Part shown: positions 9,683 through 19,187 of the stretch, one piece after another | Layout: each line of letters starts with the position of its first letter | How positions within the stretch are numbered: position 1 is the first letter of the stretch | NCBI GenBank assembly: GCA_017302165.1 | Contig: JAFLCW010000001.1 | Location: forward strand, 1,114,310 to 1,178,309 | DNA: 64,000 nt | Reading direction: 5' to 3' | Source: Alphaproteobacteria bacterium | Lineage (GTDB): Bacteria; Pseudomonadota; Alphaproteobacteria; Micavibrionales; Micavibrionaceae | The notes under the pieces: model-generated | Seen by the model: only the letters and a program-made list of their open reading frames with translations | Told to the model about the DNA's origin: nothing | Databases searched by the model: none | Program-made: the position numbers and the translations under genes

Positions 9683-10926
9683 TGATTTTTAATCCTTTTG
9701 AACGCATGATGGCTTCGCGCTATTTACGCGCCCGTAAATCTGAGGGATTCGTGTCGGTTATTGCCGGGTTCTCGTTTATGGGGATTATGCTGGGCGTCGC
9801 CACCTTGATTATTGTCATGTCTGTCATGAATGGATTTCGTCAGGAATTGGTCACCCGTATTCTGGGGTTGAATGGACATTTAAATGTCTATGCCACATCT
9901 GGCCCGTTATCAGATTATCTCTCGCTCTCCGATACACTCGAAAAAATAGACGGTGTCGAGGCTGTCCGGCCTGTTGTCGAAGGTCAGGCTCTGTTGACCC
10001 ATCAGGGAAGTGCTACCGGTGCCGTGGTACGCGGGCTAGGGCGTGAAGATTTTGCCACCAAGCCCATTTTATCTGATTCCATTATCGCCGGTAGTATCAC
10101 GGATTTCAAAGATGGGTCTCTGGCGATGGGTAAATCCATGGCCGAGCGGCTTAAGTTAAATATAGGAGATACTGTCACCCTTGTGGCGCCGAAGGGTAAA
10201 GCGACGCCTTTTGGCACAATGCCGAGATCGCGCGCGTTTGTGATTGGGCTTATTTTTGATGTGGGTATGTATGAATATAATAATGGCTTTGTGTTTATGC
10301 CGTTATCTTCTGCTCAAAATTTTTACCAGATGGGGGATGCGGTCAATTCACTGGAAGTCATGGCAAAGAGCGCTGATATTGCGGATCAGGTCAAACCTGA
10401 AGTTGACATGAAAACCGCCGGGATCGCCGGGGTATATGATTGGCGGGATGCCAATAAATCATTCATCAATGCGCTGAATGTGGAACGCAATGTCATGTTT
10501 TTGATTTTAACACTGATTATTATTGTCGCGGCGTTCAATATCATTTCATCCATGATTATGTTGGTCAAAGACAAGGGCAGGGATATTGCGATTTTGCGCA
10601 CCATGGGGGCAACGCAGGGTAATATGCTTCGAATTTTTATTCTGGCGGGCGCCAGTATTGGTATCGCAGGAACGGCTGTGGGGGCATTGATTGGGGTTTC
10701 TTTTGCTTATAATATTGAATCTATCCGTCAATTTTTAGAAAAATTAACAGATACGGAATTATTTGCAGATGAAATCTATTTTCTGTCGCAACTGCCCGCA
10801 GTCGTGGATTGGTCAGAAGTGATATTGGTTATTGGCATGGCACTTTTCCTATCCATTGCCGCCACATTGTATCCGGCATGGCGCGCATCGCGTCTGGATC
10901 CGGTAGAGGCATTACGCTATGCCTGA
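9682..10926 (+). CDS. lolC: lipoprotein-releasing ABC transporter permease LolC/LolE
   Basis: Inner-membrane permease of the Lol system, which extracts outer-membrane lipoproteins and hands them to LolA. The 414-residue protein has the usual layout: one N-terminal helix (about residues 22-47) in the ARKSEGFVSVIAGFSFMGIMLG context, a periplasmic MacB-like domain of about 220 residues, then three helices with the GRDIAILRTMGA coupling motif and a final [18 protein letters not shown]. Like many alphaproteobacteria, it appears to have one LolC/E-type subunit here rather than separate LolC and LolE. Start ATG 9682 overlaps the proS stop by one base (TGATG). Confidence 0.93.
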   Translation: MIFNPFERMMASRYLRARKSEGFVSVIAGFSFMGIMLGVATLIIVMSVMNGFRQELVTRILGLNGHLNVYATSGPLSDYLSLSDTLEKIDGVEAVRPVVEGQALLTHQGSATGAVVRGLGREDFATKPILSDSIIAGSITDFKDGSLAMGKSMAERLKLNIGDTVTLVAPKGKATPFGTMPRSRAFVIGLIFDVGMYEYNNGFVFMPLSSAQNFYQMGDAVNSLEVMAKSADIADQVKPEVDMKTAGIAGVYDWRDANKSFINALNVERNVMFLILTLIIIVAAFNIISSMIMLVKDKGRDIAILRTMGATQGNMLRIFILAGASIGIAGTAVGALIGVSFAYNIESIRQFLEKLTDTELFADEIYFLSQLPAVVDWSEVILVIGMALFLSIAATLYPAWRASRLDPVEALRYA

Positions 10927-11599
10927 TTATATCCTCAAAACCGAAGGTATCGGGCGCATTTATGCCCAAGGGGATGAACGCTTAAGCGTTCTCCACAACG
11001 TCGATATCGAAATTAAGCCCGGGGAGATTGTGGCCTTGGTAGGGCCCAGCGGTTCTGGTAAGTCAACGCTTCTTCAAACACTGGGTCTTCTGGATCGTCC
11101 AACCACAGGCAAGATTATGATCGATGGGCAGGATGCCACGCGCCTGCCGGATGATGCGCGCACCGCGTTGCGCCGCCAATATATGGGGTTTGTGTATCAA
11201 TTCCATTATTTATTGCCTGAATTCTCCGCGCTTGAGAATGTGGTGATCCCCCAGATGATCGCAGGGAAATCCCGTAAGCAAGCTGAGGAGATTAGCCGGG
11301 AGTTATTAACGGGGCTTAAGCTGTCACATCGTCTGGATCATCGTCCGGCCAAATTATCCGGAGGCGAACAGCAACGTGTGGCGATCGCGAGAGCATTGGC
11401 AAATGGCCCTAAATTATTATTGGCCGATGAACCGACGGGCAATCTTGACCCAGAAACCGCCGAAGGGGTGTTTGATATGCTCATGACGCTGACACGAAGT
11501 GTAAAAATTAGCGCGCTCGTCGCCACACATAACATGGATCTGGCCGAGCGGATGGATAGAACGCTGGAGATCAAAAACGGGAGAGTGATGACGTATTAG
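10919..11599 (+). CDS. lolD: lipoprotein-releasing ABC transporter ATPase LolD
   Basis: Cytoplasmic ATPase that powers LolC/E-mediated lipoprotein release. The 226-residue protein has Walker [10 protein letters not shown] (about residues 42-50), a Q-loop in [17 protein letters not shown], the [15 protein letters not shown] signature, Walker [13 protein letters not shown] and a switch histidine in THNMDLA. The Q-loop context with the LLPEF motif is typical of LolD within the MacB-like ATPases. The start overlaps lolC by eight bases (ATGCCTGA), indicating coupled translation of the complex. Confidence 0.95.
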   Translation: MPDYILKTEGIGRIYAQGDERLSVLHNVDIEIKPGEIVALVGPSGSGKSTLLQTLGLLDRPTTGKIMIDGQDATRLPDDARTALRRQYMGFVYQFHYLLPEFSALENVVIPQMIAGKSRKQAEEISRELLTGLKLSHRLDHRPAKLSGGEQQRVAIARALANGPKLLLADEPTGNLDPETAEGVFDMLMTLTRSVKISALVATHNMDLAERMDRTLEIKNGRVMTY

Positions 11600-11612
11600 T
11601 CACGCGTTGTTC

Positions 11613-12407
11613 ATGATTGTCCCATTCGTTCCTGAAGATCCCGGCTTACGCCTCAAGATACAAGAAACGATGTCGTCGTCTCAAAATCGCGTCACACGCA
11701 TGGAACATGCGGATCAAATATATTGGCTTAAGAAATCGATCCCGAATAAGTTTCGCTTTTGGCATGTCCTTCAAGTGCTCGTTGGGTATTTCGTGCCGAA
11801 CTGGCGTCCAACCGCGAGTCCGGGGGGCTCTCGTGGACTTTTGGTTGAAGTCAGTCGCATGGCGCGTTTTCGGGACAAGGGATTAATCGTTCCCCCCGTT
11901 GTGGGATTTACAACAGACTGGCTTTTATTGGGGGACATGGGGTCAACGCTTCAGGATTATTTAAAGAACTGCCCCGCGTCTGAAGTATCTAATATTGTTG
12001 AAAAAGCCACTCTTCTCTTGGCGCATACGCATAATCTGGGTCTTTATCATGGCCGTGCCAAAGTGAACGATATGGTGTTGACGCCCGGCGGACAGGTGGG
12101 ATGGATAGATTTTGAAGAAGATATCCCAGAGTCAGATAACACCCCCGTTTTTTGGCAAGCACGGGAATTATGGTTGTTTCTCGTGAGTCTTTCTCGTTTT
12201 TATGATCGTCAGCCTGATATTTTTCATTTGGCTTTGTCCCGATATGCGGCGCATGTCCTTAACCCCCAGATCGTGCCTCAAATGACATTCTTGAACGGGT
12301 TGATTTATCCTGTGGCTAGACTGCTCTTTCCGTTTCAAAAACACCTCTCCCGCGATGTAAGATATGTTGTAATCGCTTCTGTTTTTTTAAAGAAAATACA
12401 TGTCTGA
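11613..12407 (+). CDS. atypical kinase-fold protein (RIO/LPS-kinase-like)
   Basis: Probable protein-kinase-fold phosphotransferase of the KdkA/InaA/RIO-like kind; no exact family is recognised. What is visible: a helix-C-like EVSRMARFRDKGLIVPPVVG, an LLLGDMGSTLQDYL hinge region, a catalytic-loop equivalent HTHNLGLYHGRAKVNDMVL and a DFG-like WIDFEED. The usual catalytic HGD is HGR here, with an aspartate five residues after that arginine, so activity may be altered or lost. It sits between lolD and dnaE, which are normally adjacent. Start ATG 11613 is chosen; TTG 11607 is possible. It overlaps dnaE by eight bases. An envelope-sugar kinase role is only an inference. Confidence 0.7.
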   Translation: MIVPFVPEDPGLRLKIQETMSSSQNRVTRMEHADQIYWLKKSIPNKFRFWHVLQVLVGYFVPNWRPTASPGGSRGLLVEVSRMARFRDKGLIVPPVVGFTTDWLLLGDMGSTLQDYLKNCPASEVSNIVEKATLLLAHTHNLGLYHGRAKVNDMVLTPGGQVGWIDFEEDIPESDNTPVFWQARELWLFLVSLSRFYDRQPDIFHLALSRYAAHVLNPQIVPQMTFLNGLIYPVARLLFPFQKHLSRDVRYVVIASVFLKKIHV

Positions 12408-15400
12408 CCCTGTATCTGGCTTTGTACATCTACGTGTTCATTCGGCGTATTCACTGGCCGAAGGGGCGATGCACCCTAAAGATATTGTCAAAAAAACCAA
12501 ACTGAATGCCATGTCGGCCGTAGCGATGACGGATACGAACAATTTGTTTGGCGCGTTGGAATTTGCCACGGCGGCGATTGATCAGGGGATTCAGCCGATT
12601 ATCGGCTGTCAGGTCACGCTGGAACCCGTAAGCCAGATTGTTCTGCTGGTTCAAAACGAACAGGGATATATCAATCTTTCGAAATTAGTGAGTGATGCCT
12701 ATTTATCCGCCGAGGGCAGCCAGCATTTTACCCTTCAGTTCGACGCGCTTCGGGCGCATCAGGCCGGATTAATCTGCTTATCTGGGGGGCCTGCACACGG
12801 GGCCATACACCGAGACCATATCCTGACCTTAAAGGATATTTTTAGGGATCGATTTTATATCGAGCTTCAGCGACACAATCTTCCTGAAGAAGATAAAAAC
12901 GAAGAATTTCTGATAGACTTGGCCTATGCCGAGAGTATACCTCTTGTGGCCACGAATGAATGTTTTTTTGGCGACCCCTCAATGCACGAAGCGCACGATG
13001 CGTTGTTATGCATTGCCGAAGGACGATATATATCTGAAGAAAATCGCCGGCGCGTTACCCCGCATCATTTCTTTAAATCAGCCGAAGATATGTCGGATTT
13101 ATTTCAAGACATCCCCGAAGCGATTGCGAACACGGTTGCCATTGCCCGCCGCTGTCATTTTTTACTCAAAGGGAAAAAGCCGATTCTGCCGCCTTTCGTC
13201 ACGGATAGCGGTTTGTCTGAACCTGATGAGTTGGTTAATCAAGCCCGTGAAGGGCTAACATGGCGTTTGGCACATTTTAAAAATTATGCCGACGAAAAAA
13301 CCTATCGTGACCGTTTGGAATTTGAATTAGATGTGATCCGGAAGATGGGGTTCCCCGGTTATTTCTTGATCGTGTCGGATTTTATCAAATGGGCAAAGGA
13401 TCAAGATATACCTGTGGGGCCGGGACGGGGTTCCGGGGCGGGGTCTGTGGTGGCGTGGGCGCTGAAGATCACGGATCTTGATCCACTTCAATTCAATCTC
13501 CTGTTTGAACGTTTTCTGAACCCGGAACGTATTTCCATGCCGGATTTTGACGTGGATTTTTGTCAAGATCGCCGGGATGAAGTGCTTAAATATGTTCAGG
13601 CACGTTATGGCCATGACCGCATGGCGCAAATCATCACATTCGGAAAACTTCAGGCACGCAATACCGTACGGGATGTGGGGCGCGTGCTTCAAATGCCCTA
13701 TAGCGCGGTAGATAAAATCGCGAAGATGATTCCAAATAATCCAGCAAATCCGATGACATTGGCAGAGTCCTTGAAACAGGACAAAGATCTGGAAGCTAAG
13801 GTCAATGAAGATGATACCAGCCGAAAATTAATTGATGTCGCCCTGAAGCTTGAGGGGCTATATCGTCATGCGTCAACCCATGCGGCGGGTGTGGTGATTG
13901 GTGACCGCCCCTTATATGAACTGGTGCCGCTTTACCGTGATCCGCGGTCTGAATGGCCTGTAACGCAGTTCAACATGAAATATGCTGAAAATGCTGGGTT
14001 GGTGAAATACGATTTTCTAGGCCTTAAAACACTCACCGTTATTAAAAAATCACTTGGCTTTATCAAAGAAACAACCGGGCGTGATATTGATATTCTCAAA
14101 ATTCCACTCGATGACACGGCCACCTATGACTTACTGTCGCGCGGTGAGGGGACGGGGGTCTTTCAGTTAGAAAGTTCGGGGATGAAAGATGTCCTGCGGA
14201 AATTAAAACCCAACCGGTTTGAAGATATTATCGCCCTTGTCGCGCTTTATCGTCCGGGGCCGATGGATAATATTCCCAAATATATTGCCGTTAAAAACGG
14301 GATTGAGACGCCGGATTATCTGCACCCCAAATTAAAACCGATGTTGGAAGAAACATTCGGGATTATGATCTATCAAGAACAGGTCATGCAGGCCGCGCAA
14401 ATTCTGGCGGGTTACACATTGGGTTCCGCTGATCTGCTTCGCCGGGCGATGGGAAAAAAAATTAAATCCGAAATGGATGCCCAGCGAGAGCAGTTCGTCC
14501 AAGGCGCGGCACAGCATTCACAAGTTCCCGAGGCGCAGGCCGAAGCCATTTTTGAACAGATCGAAAAATTCGCCGGATACGGGTTTAACAAATCACATGC
14601 CGCCGCCTATGCGTTGGTGGCCTATCAAACGGCATGGCTGAAGGCGAATTATCCCGTTGAATTCATGGCGGCCACGATGACGCTGGATGCCGGGAACACC
14701 GATAAGCTGGCGATGTTCAAACAGGAACTCGACCGGATGGGCATCAAGCTTTTGCTTCCGGATATGAACAAATCATCCGTTATGTTTGCGGTGGAGAATG
14801 GGGCTATCCGGTATGCGCTCGCGGCCTTAAAAGGTGTCGGCGAAGGTGCCATGCATAAAGTGATCGCCGAGAGAGAACGGGGCGGTATTTTTAAAGACCT
14901 GCCTGATTTTATTTCCCGTGTTGACCCCAAAAGCATGAATAAAAAACAGTTCGAAAGTCTGGTCAGTGCCGGGGCGTTCGATACGATGTACCCAGACCGT
15001 GCAACCTTGTTCGGCAATATTGAATTACTCATACGCCACATGTCGGCACAAGCCATGGCGCGGGAAAGCGGACAGGTGAGTTTATTCGGTGATACTGACA
15101 CGGGATCAGAGACTTTGCCCGCGCTGGCCAAGGTGGCACCCATCGACCCGCTTGAGAAATTGAAATATGAATTTGATGCGGTGGGGTTTTATCTCTCGTC
15201 CCATCCACTCGATAGTAAGGCAGAGCAATTGCGCCGGCAGGGGATTGTTCCGATGGTTGATGTGTTGTCTGAAATCGAACATAAAACATCCAGCCGAGTC
15301 AAAATGGCGGGTGTCCTGATTAAAAAACAGGAACGCGTGTCGGCTAAATCGGGTAATAAATTCGCCTTTCTTCAAATGTCGGACGCCTCCGGTGTCTATG

Positions 15401-15777
15401 AAGTGATGATTTTTGCCGATACGTTATCGCGGTATCGGACATTGCTGGAAACGGGCAATACTCTGCTGTTGACCGTGGATGCCGAAGCCAAGGAAGACCA
15501 AGTGCGTTACACCGGGCAAATGATCGCCTTACTCGATGAAGCCATGGCCAGCAAGTTGAATGAGATGATTATCTATCTGGATGCGCCTGCGCCGGCGGCC
15601 AAGTTAAAGGATTTGATGGCCGTTGAAGGGCGGGGATTGGTAAAAATAAGTGTCCATGCCTATCTACCCGAAGGGCAGGTGGCAGAATTAGCCTTAAAAG
15701 GCCGTTACAGCGTTTCGCCTGCTATGATACAGGCTATTCGGGCGACCCCGGGTGTTATCCGGATCGAAGAGCGATAA
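12400..15777 (+). CDS. dnaE: DNA polymerase III subunit alpha
   Basis: Catalytic subunit of the replicative DNA polymerase. The 1125-residue protein begins with a PHP domain (HLRVHSAYSLAEGAM, residues 8-22). The polymerase core has GPGRGSGAGSVVAWAL near residue 340 and the catalytic aspartates in PDFDVDFCQDRR near 381, and YGFNKSHAAAYALVAYQTAW lies in the fingers region. A helix-hairpin-helix region and a C-terminal OB fold (about 960-1040) follow. Length is slightly below the E. coli protein, within the DnaE1 range. Its start overlaps the kinase-like gene by eight bases. It is the last gene before the rpsB promoter region. Confidence 0.96.
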   Translation: MSDPVSGFVHLRVHSAYSLAEGAMHPKDIVKKTKLNAMSAVAMTDTNNLFGALEFATAAIDQGIQPIIGCQVTLEPVSQIVLLVQNEQGYINLSKLVSDAYLSAEGSQHFTLQFDALRAHQAGLICLSGGPAHGAIHRDHILTLKDIFRDRFYIELQRHNLPEEDKNEEFLIDLAYAESIPLVATNECFFGDPSMHEAHDALLCIAEGRYISEENRRRVTPHHFFKSAEDMSDLFQDIPEAIANTVAIARRCHFLLKGKKPILPPFVTDSGLSEPDELVNQAREGLTWRLAHFKNYADEKTYRDRLEFELDVIRKMGFPGYFLIVSDFIKWAKDQDIPVGPGRGSGAGSVVAWALKITDLDPLQFNLLFERFLNPERISMPDFDVDFCQDRRDEVLKYVQARYGHDRMAQIITFGKLQARNTVRDVGRVLQMPYSAVDKIAKMIPNNPANPMTLAESLKQDKDLEAKVNEDDTSRKLIDVALKLEGLYRHASTHAAGVVIGDRPLYELVPLYRDPRSEWPVTQFNMKYAENAGLVKYDFLGLKTLTVIKKSLGFIKETTGRDIDILKIPLDDTATYDLLSRGEGTGVFQLESSGMKDVLRKLKPNRFEDIIALVALYRPGPMDNIPKYIAVKNGIETPDYLHPKLKPMLEETFGIMIYQEQVMQAAQILAGYTLGSADLLRRAMGKKIKSEMDAQREQFVQGAAQHSQVPEAQAEAIFEQIEKFAGYGFNKSHAAAYALVAYQTAWLKANYPVEFMAATMTLDAGNTDKLAMFKQELDRMGIKLLLPDMNKSSVMFAVENGAIRYALAALKGVGEGAMHKVIAERERGGIFKDLPDFISRVDPKSMNKKQFESLVSAGAFDTMYPDRATLFGNIELLIRHMSAQAMARESGQVSLFGDTDTGSETLPALAKVAPIDPLEKLKYEFDAVGFYLSSHPLDSKAEQLRRQGIVPMVDVLSEIEHKTSSRVKMAGVLIKKQERVSAKSGNKFAFLQMSDASGVYEVMIFADTLSRYRTLLETGNTLLLTVDAEAKEDQVRYTGQMIALLDEAMASKLNEMIIYLDAPAPAAKLKDLMAVEGRGLVKISVHAYLPEGQVAELALKGRYSVSPAMIQAIRATPGVIRIEER

Positions 15778-15802
15778 ACGCGGCTCTCCCCTTACTTTTT
15801 GC

Positions 15803-15832
15803 TTGCATTTCGCCCCTAAAACGGGGCATATA
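15803..15832 (+). promoter_or_regulatory. candidate promoter of rpsB-tsf
   Basis: A -35-like TTGCAT at 15803-15808 and a -10-like CATATA at 15827-15832 (18-base spacer, or GCATAT with 17) lie in the dnaE-rpsB gap. This is the expected place for the strong promoter of a ribosomal protein gene and would give a leader of about 110 bases. The -10 overlaps the right arm of a small inverted repeat (GCCCC/GGGGC, 15812-15827). Confidence 0.5.
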
Positions 15833-15841
15833 GCCGCCAAG

Positions 15842-15856
15842 CCCCCATGGTGGGGG
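15842..15856 (+). promoter_or_regulatory. hairpin in the rpsB leader
   Basis: Perfect six-base stem CCCCCA/TGGGGG (15842-15847 with 15851-15856) around a TGG loop, just downstream of the proposed rpsB start of transcription. It is not followed by a T run, so it is not an obvious terminator for dnaE. S2 controls its own mRNA in several bacteria, so a role in rpsB regulation is possible but not shown. Confidence 0.5.
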
Positions 15857-15948
15857 TATTTCACATGCAGGGAACCTTCCCAGTGTCTTAAGAAATTAAG
15901 ACCAACCCTGCAGAGGACATAACTGGAACCTAATAGGAGAGACGACCC

Positions 15949-16713
15949 ATGGCTATGCCAACCTTTACAATGCGCCAATTACTCGAAGCTGGCGTTCATT
16001 TCGGACATCACACCCGCCGCTGGAACCCCAAAATGCGCCAATATATCTTTGGGGTGCGTAACGGCGTTCATGTGATTGATCTACAACAGACCGTGCCGAT
16101 GTTGGGCGTGGCGTTAAAATCTATGCGCGACATTGTCGCTAATGGTGGCCGTGTGCTGTTTGTCGGTACAAAACGTCAGGCACAAGAAAAAATCGCTGAA
16201 TCCGCCAAACGTTGCGGCCAATACTATGTGAATCACCGTTGGCTGGGCGGGATGATGACCAACTGGAAGACCATTTCCAATTCGATTGCCCGTCTGCGTG
16301 AAGTCGATACGTTGTTGGCAAAACCTGAAGGTCTGACCAAAAAAGAAATCCTGATGATGTCCCGCGAGCGTGACAAGCTGGAATCCTCTTTGGGCGGGAT
16401 CAAGGATATGGGCGGAAAACCCGATGCCATTTTCATCATCGACGCCATCAAAGAAGACCTCGCGATCAAAGAAGCCAAAACATTGAATATCCCTGTTTTC
16501 GCTATTCTGGATACGAATGCTGATCCTGAAGGCGTGACCTTCCCGATCCCCGGGAATGACGATGCGCTCCGTGCGATTGAGCTGTATTGCGACCTGTTCT
16601 CCGAAGCGGTGCTGGATGGTCTGCGCGCTGAACAAGGGGCAAAAGGGGTGGATACCGGTGCGGCCGTGGACGTCAAGGTCGATCTCCCGAAGGCAGAAGC
16701 CGCCGCCGCGTAA
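15949..16713 (+). CDS. rpsB: 30S ribosomal protein S2
   Basis: Ribosomal protein of the small subunit head. The 254-residue protein has the family signatures [20 protein letters not shown] near the N-terminus, [20 protein letters not shown] and [15 protein letters not shown], and [20 protein letters not shown] towards the end. The C-terminus is a short acidic/alanine-rich extension (about 25 residues), common in alphaproteobacteria. AGGAGAG lies upstream of ATG 15949. It is the first gene of the rpsB-tsf unit. Confidence 0.97.
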   Translation: MAMPTFTMRQLLEAGVHFGHHTRRWNPKMRQYIFGVRNGVHVIDLQQTVPMLGVALKSMRDIVANGGRVLFVGTKRQAQEKIAESAKRCGQYYVNHRWLGGMMTNWKTISNSIARLREVDTLLAKPEGLTKKEILMMSRERDKLESSLGGIKDMGGKPDAIFIIDAIKEDLAIKEAKTLNIPVFAILDTNADPEGVTFPIPGNDDALRAIELYCDLFSEAVLDGLRAEQGAKGVDTGAAVDVKVDLPKAEAAAA

Positions 16714-16728
16714 TGTAACAACATGTAA

Positions 16729-16753
16729 CCTGCCGGGGCGTTGTCTTGGCAGG
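16729..16753 (+). terminator. intercistronic hairpin between rpsB and tsf
   Basis: Six-base stem CCTGCC (16729-16734) and GGCAGG (16748-16753) with a 13-base loop in the rpsB-tsf gap. A T run occurs only about 20 bases later, so it is at best a partial attenuator. It could equally protect the rpsB 3' end, since S2 and EF-Ts are made in different amounts in other bacteria. Confidence 0.45.
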
Positions 16754-16795
16754 CTTAACATCTGATCACCTAATTTTTTTGATAAAGGATACAAA

Positions 16796-17716
16796 ATGGC
16801 CGAGATTACAGCAGGAATGGTAAAAGAACTGCGTGAAAAAACAGGCGCAGGCATGATGGATGCCAAAAACGCGCTGGTTGAAAACAAGGGCGATATCGAA
16901 GCCGCCGTGGATTGGCTTCGTAAAAAAGGTCTGGCCAAGGCGGCCAAGAAATCATCCCGCACCGCGGCCGAAGGTCTGGTGGCGGTCGAAGTATCGGGCA
17001 CGACTGGCGCGGTGGTGGAAGTTAACTCCGAAACGGATTTCGTGGCACGTAACGAAGAATTCCAAGCCTTTGTTCGCAAGGTATCGTCTGCCGCCGTGAC
17101 CAAGGCCGCGGATCATGCCAGCTTATTGACGTCAGATATCGGGGGCAAGAATGTTCAAGATACGCTCACGGATCTGATTGCCAAGATCGGCGAAAACATG
17201 GCCGTACGCCGTATGTCGAAACTGACCGTGTCCAAAGGGACGGTGGTGGGATACATGCATAATGCGGTTGCCCCGAATTTGGGTAAAATCGGTGTATTGG
17301 TTGCCCTTCAGTCTGAGGGCGATAAAGCCAAGCTGGAGGCGCTCGGTAAACAGATTGCCATGCATGTGGCCGCCGCCTTCCCGCAATATCTCCGCCGCGA
17401 AGATGTGGATGCCTCAGCGATTGAACGCGAGCGCGATGTACTCCGTGAACAGGCGAAAGCCGAAGGCAAGCCTGCTGATATCGTGGAAAAAATGTTGGCT
17501 GGCCGTATCAATAAATTCTATGAGGAAATTTGCCTTCTGGAACAAAAATTTGTCATCGACGGTGAAACCAAAATCTCAAAACTTCTGGAAAACGCCGCTC
17601 AGGATGTCGGTGCGCCCGTCACGCTGGCTGGATATGCCCGCATCCAATTAGGTGAAGGTATTGAAAAAGAAGAAACCGATTTTGCCGCCGAAGTGGCCAA
17701 GGTGGCCAACGGTTAA
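16796..17716 (+). CDS. tsf: elongation factor Ts
   Basis: Nucleotide exchange factor that regenerates EF-Tu-GTP. The 306-residue protein starts with the UBA-like domain and its signature (VKELREKTGAGMMDAKNAL). The EF-Tu contact motif follows (VEVNSETDFVARN), then the two dimerisation subdomains with GVLVALQSEGD and the C-terminal FVIDGETKISKLLE. The sequence AAAGGA lies upstream of ATG 16796. It ends just before a strong intrinsic terminator, so rpsB-tsf form a closed transcription unit. Confidence 0.97.
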   Translation: MAEITAGMVKELREKTGAGMMDAKNALVENKGDIEAAVDWLRKKGLAKAAKKSSRTAAEGLVAVEVSGTTGAVVEVNSETDFVARNEEFQAFVRKVSSAAVTKAADHASLLTSDIGGKNVQDTLTDLIAKIGENMAVRRMSKLTVSKGTVVGYMHNAVAPNLGKIGVLVALQSEGDKAKLEALGKQIAMHVAAAFPQYLRREDVDASAIERERDVLREQAKAEGKPADIVEKMLAGRINKFYEEICLLEQKFVIDGETKISKLLENAAQDVGAPVTLAGYARIQLGEGIEKEETDFAAEVAKVANG

Positions 17717-17730
17717 TACGTCATTTTGTT

Positions 17731-17762
17731 AAAAACCCCTCTCCGCTGAGAGGGGTTTTTTT
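17731..17762 (+). terminator. Rho-independent terminator of rpsB-tsf
   Basis: A 13-base perfect stem with a four-base loop: AAAAACCCCTCTC (17731-17743), CGCT, GAGAGGGGTTTTT (17748-17760), followed by more T. It is the clearest intrinsic terminator in the window and lies 14 bases after tsf. Confidence 0.95.
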
Positions 17763-17880
17763 CAAGACCAGCGTACAAGTGCCCAAAAATCCACCTAAAA
17801 ATCTATTAGAATAGACAATCTGCCAGACATCCCTTACGTTATTTCCCATGACACAGTCCGCCCTGAAAGAGAGTGCCCCG

Positions 17881-18606
17881 ATGTCCTTACCTCATCCTTC
17901 TTTTAAGCGTGTTCTTTTGAAAATGTCCGGCGAAGTGCTGATGGGGCCCAATGAATTCGGGATCGATAGCACAACCGTCAAGCGCGTCGCCAAAGATATC
18001 AAGCAAGTCATTGATAGGGGGGTTGAGGTCTGTGTGGTGGTGGGGGCAGGGAACATCTTTCGCGGTGTATCTGGCGCGGCCGAAGGTATGGATCGTACGC
18101 AGGCCGATTATATGGGCATGTTAGGGATTATTATTAATGCGCTCGCGCTTCAGAACGCGCTGGAGCAAATCGAAGTTGAAACACGGGTGATGTCGGCCAT
18201 TCCGATGTCCGCGATCTGTGAGCCCTATATCCGCAGAAAAGCCATGCGTCACATGGAAAAAGGCCGGGTGGTGATTTTTGCGGCCGGTACGGGCAATCCT
18301 TATTTCACCACCGATACGGCGGCGGCACTTCGGGCGTCGGAAATGAATTGCAGTGCGATGCTAAAAGGCACCAAGGTCGATGGTGTTTATTCGGCTGATC
18401 CGCAAAAAGATAAAACTGCCAAGCGTTTTGATAAATTAACCTACATGGATGTGTTGACCAAGGATTTGAAAGTGATGGACGCCACCGCCATTTCACTGGC
18501 GCGGGAAAACCGCATTCCGATTGTGGTGTTCAATGTACGCGAAGAAGGCAATTTTGCCCGGGTGATTGACGGTACCGGCACTTTCACCGTGGTATCAGAT
18601 AAATAA
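17881..18606 (+). CDS. pyrH: UMP kinase
   Basis: Phosphorylates UMP to UDP in pyrimidine nucleotide synthesis; cytosolic hexamer of the amino-acid-kinase fold. Motifs: [14 protein letters not shown] at the N-terminus, [11 protein letters not shown] (substrate loop), [19 protein letters not shown] (ATP side) and [14 protein letters not shown] favour ATG 17881 because GAAAGAGAG precedes it, giving 241 residues; an in-frame ATG at 17848 would add 11 residues but has no ribosome site. It follows the tsf terminator, so it must have its own promoter, but I could not pick one with confidence. Next gene is frr. Confidence 0.95.
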   Translation: MSLPHPSFKRVLLKMSGEVLMGPNEFGIDSTTVKRVAKDIKQVIDRGVEVCVVVGAGNIFRGVSGAAEGMDRTQADYMGMLGIIINALALQNALEQIEVETRVMSAIPMSAICEPYIRRKAMRHMEKGRVVIFAAGTGNPYFTTDTAAALRASEMNCSAMLKGTKVDGVYSADPQKDKTAKRFDKLTYMDVLTKDLKVMDATAISLARENRIPIVVFNVREEGNFARVIDGTGTFTVVSDK

Positions 18607-18629
18607 TCATTAACATCAAGGAGACAGAT

Positions 18630-19181
18630 ATGTCATTCAACAAGGATGAAACCAAGCGCCGCATGGAAGGGGCGATTGACTCTCTGGGTAAGGAATTTTC
18701 AGGGCTTAGAACGGGCAGAGCGTCGACCAGCATGTTGGAACCTGTGATGGTGGAAGTGTACGGAAGCAAAATGCCCCTTAATCAGGTCGCGAGCGTCAGT
18801 GCGCCTGAGCCGCGTTTATTATCCGTTCAGGTCTGGGATGGCAGTAACGCCAAGGCGGTTGAAAAGGCCATCCGGGAATCAGGATTAAATTTAAACCCGC
18901 AGGCCGAAGGATCATTGATCCGCGTGCCGATCCCGGCTTTGACGGAAGATCGCCGTAAGGAATTGGTCAAGGTGGCCGGACAATATGCCGAACAGGCACG
19001 TGTATCGGTGCGCAATGTCCGCCGAGATTCCATGGAAACGATCAAGAAAATGAAAGCCGCGGGCATTTCTGAAGATGAGCAAAAACGTCTTGAGACCGAT
19101 GTTCAGAAAATGACAGATGATGTCATTGGCCGCATTGATAAATCTCTCGCGGATAAAGAAAAAGACATTATGACGGTGTAA
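18630..19181 (+). CDS. frr: ribosome recycling factor
   Basis: Releases the post-termination ribosome from mRNA together with EF-G. The 183-residue protein has the normal length and motifs: [10 protein letters not shown] near residue 24, [54 protein letters not shown], and a basic/acidic three-helix bundle. A strong AAGGAG lies nine bases before the ATG. It stands between pyrH and uppS, the usual alphaproteobacterial order. Confidence 0.97.
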   Translation: MSFNKDETKRRMEGAIDSLGKEFSGLRTGRASTSMLEPVMVEVYGSKMPLNQVASVSAPEPRLLSVQVWDGSNAKAVEKAIRESGLNLNPQAEGSLIRVPIPALTEDRRKELVKVAGQYAEQARVSVRNVRRDSMETIKKMKAAGISEDEQKRLETDVQKMTDDVIGRIDKSLADKEKDIMTV

Positions 19182-19187
19182 TGCCCG

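Noticed and set aside
11613..12407. Annotation as a functional KDO kinase (KdkA)
   Set aside because: The fold looks similar, but the catalytic loop differs and the gene is far from LPS core genes, so the name would overstate the evidence.
15812..15827. GCCCC/GGGGC inverted repeat as the dnaE terminator
   Set aside because: It is followed by ATATAG and not a T run and overlaps the likely rpsB promoter.
16114..17103. Long open frame (329 codons) on the minus strand across rpsB and tsf
   Set aside because: It lies opposite two certain ribosomal genes, has no family resemblance, and its composition (rich in Arg, His, Phe, Ser) is that of an antisense shadow.
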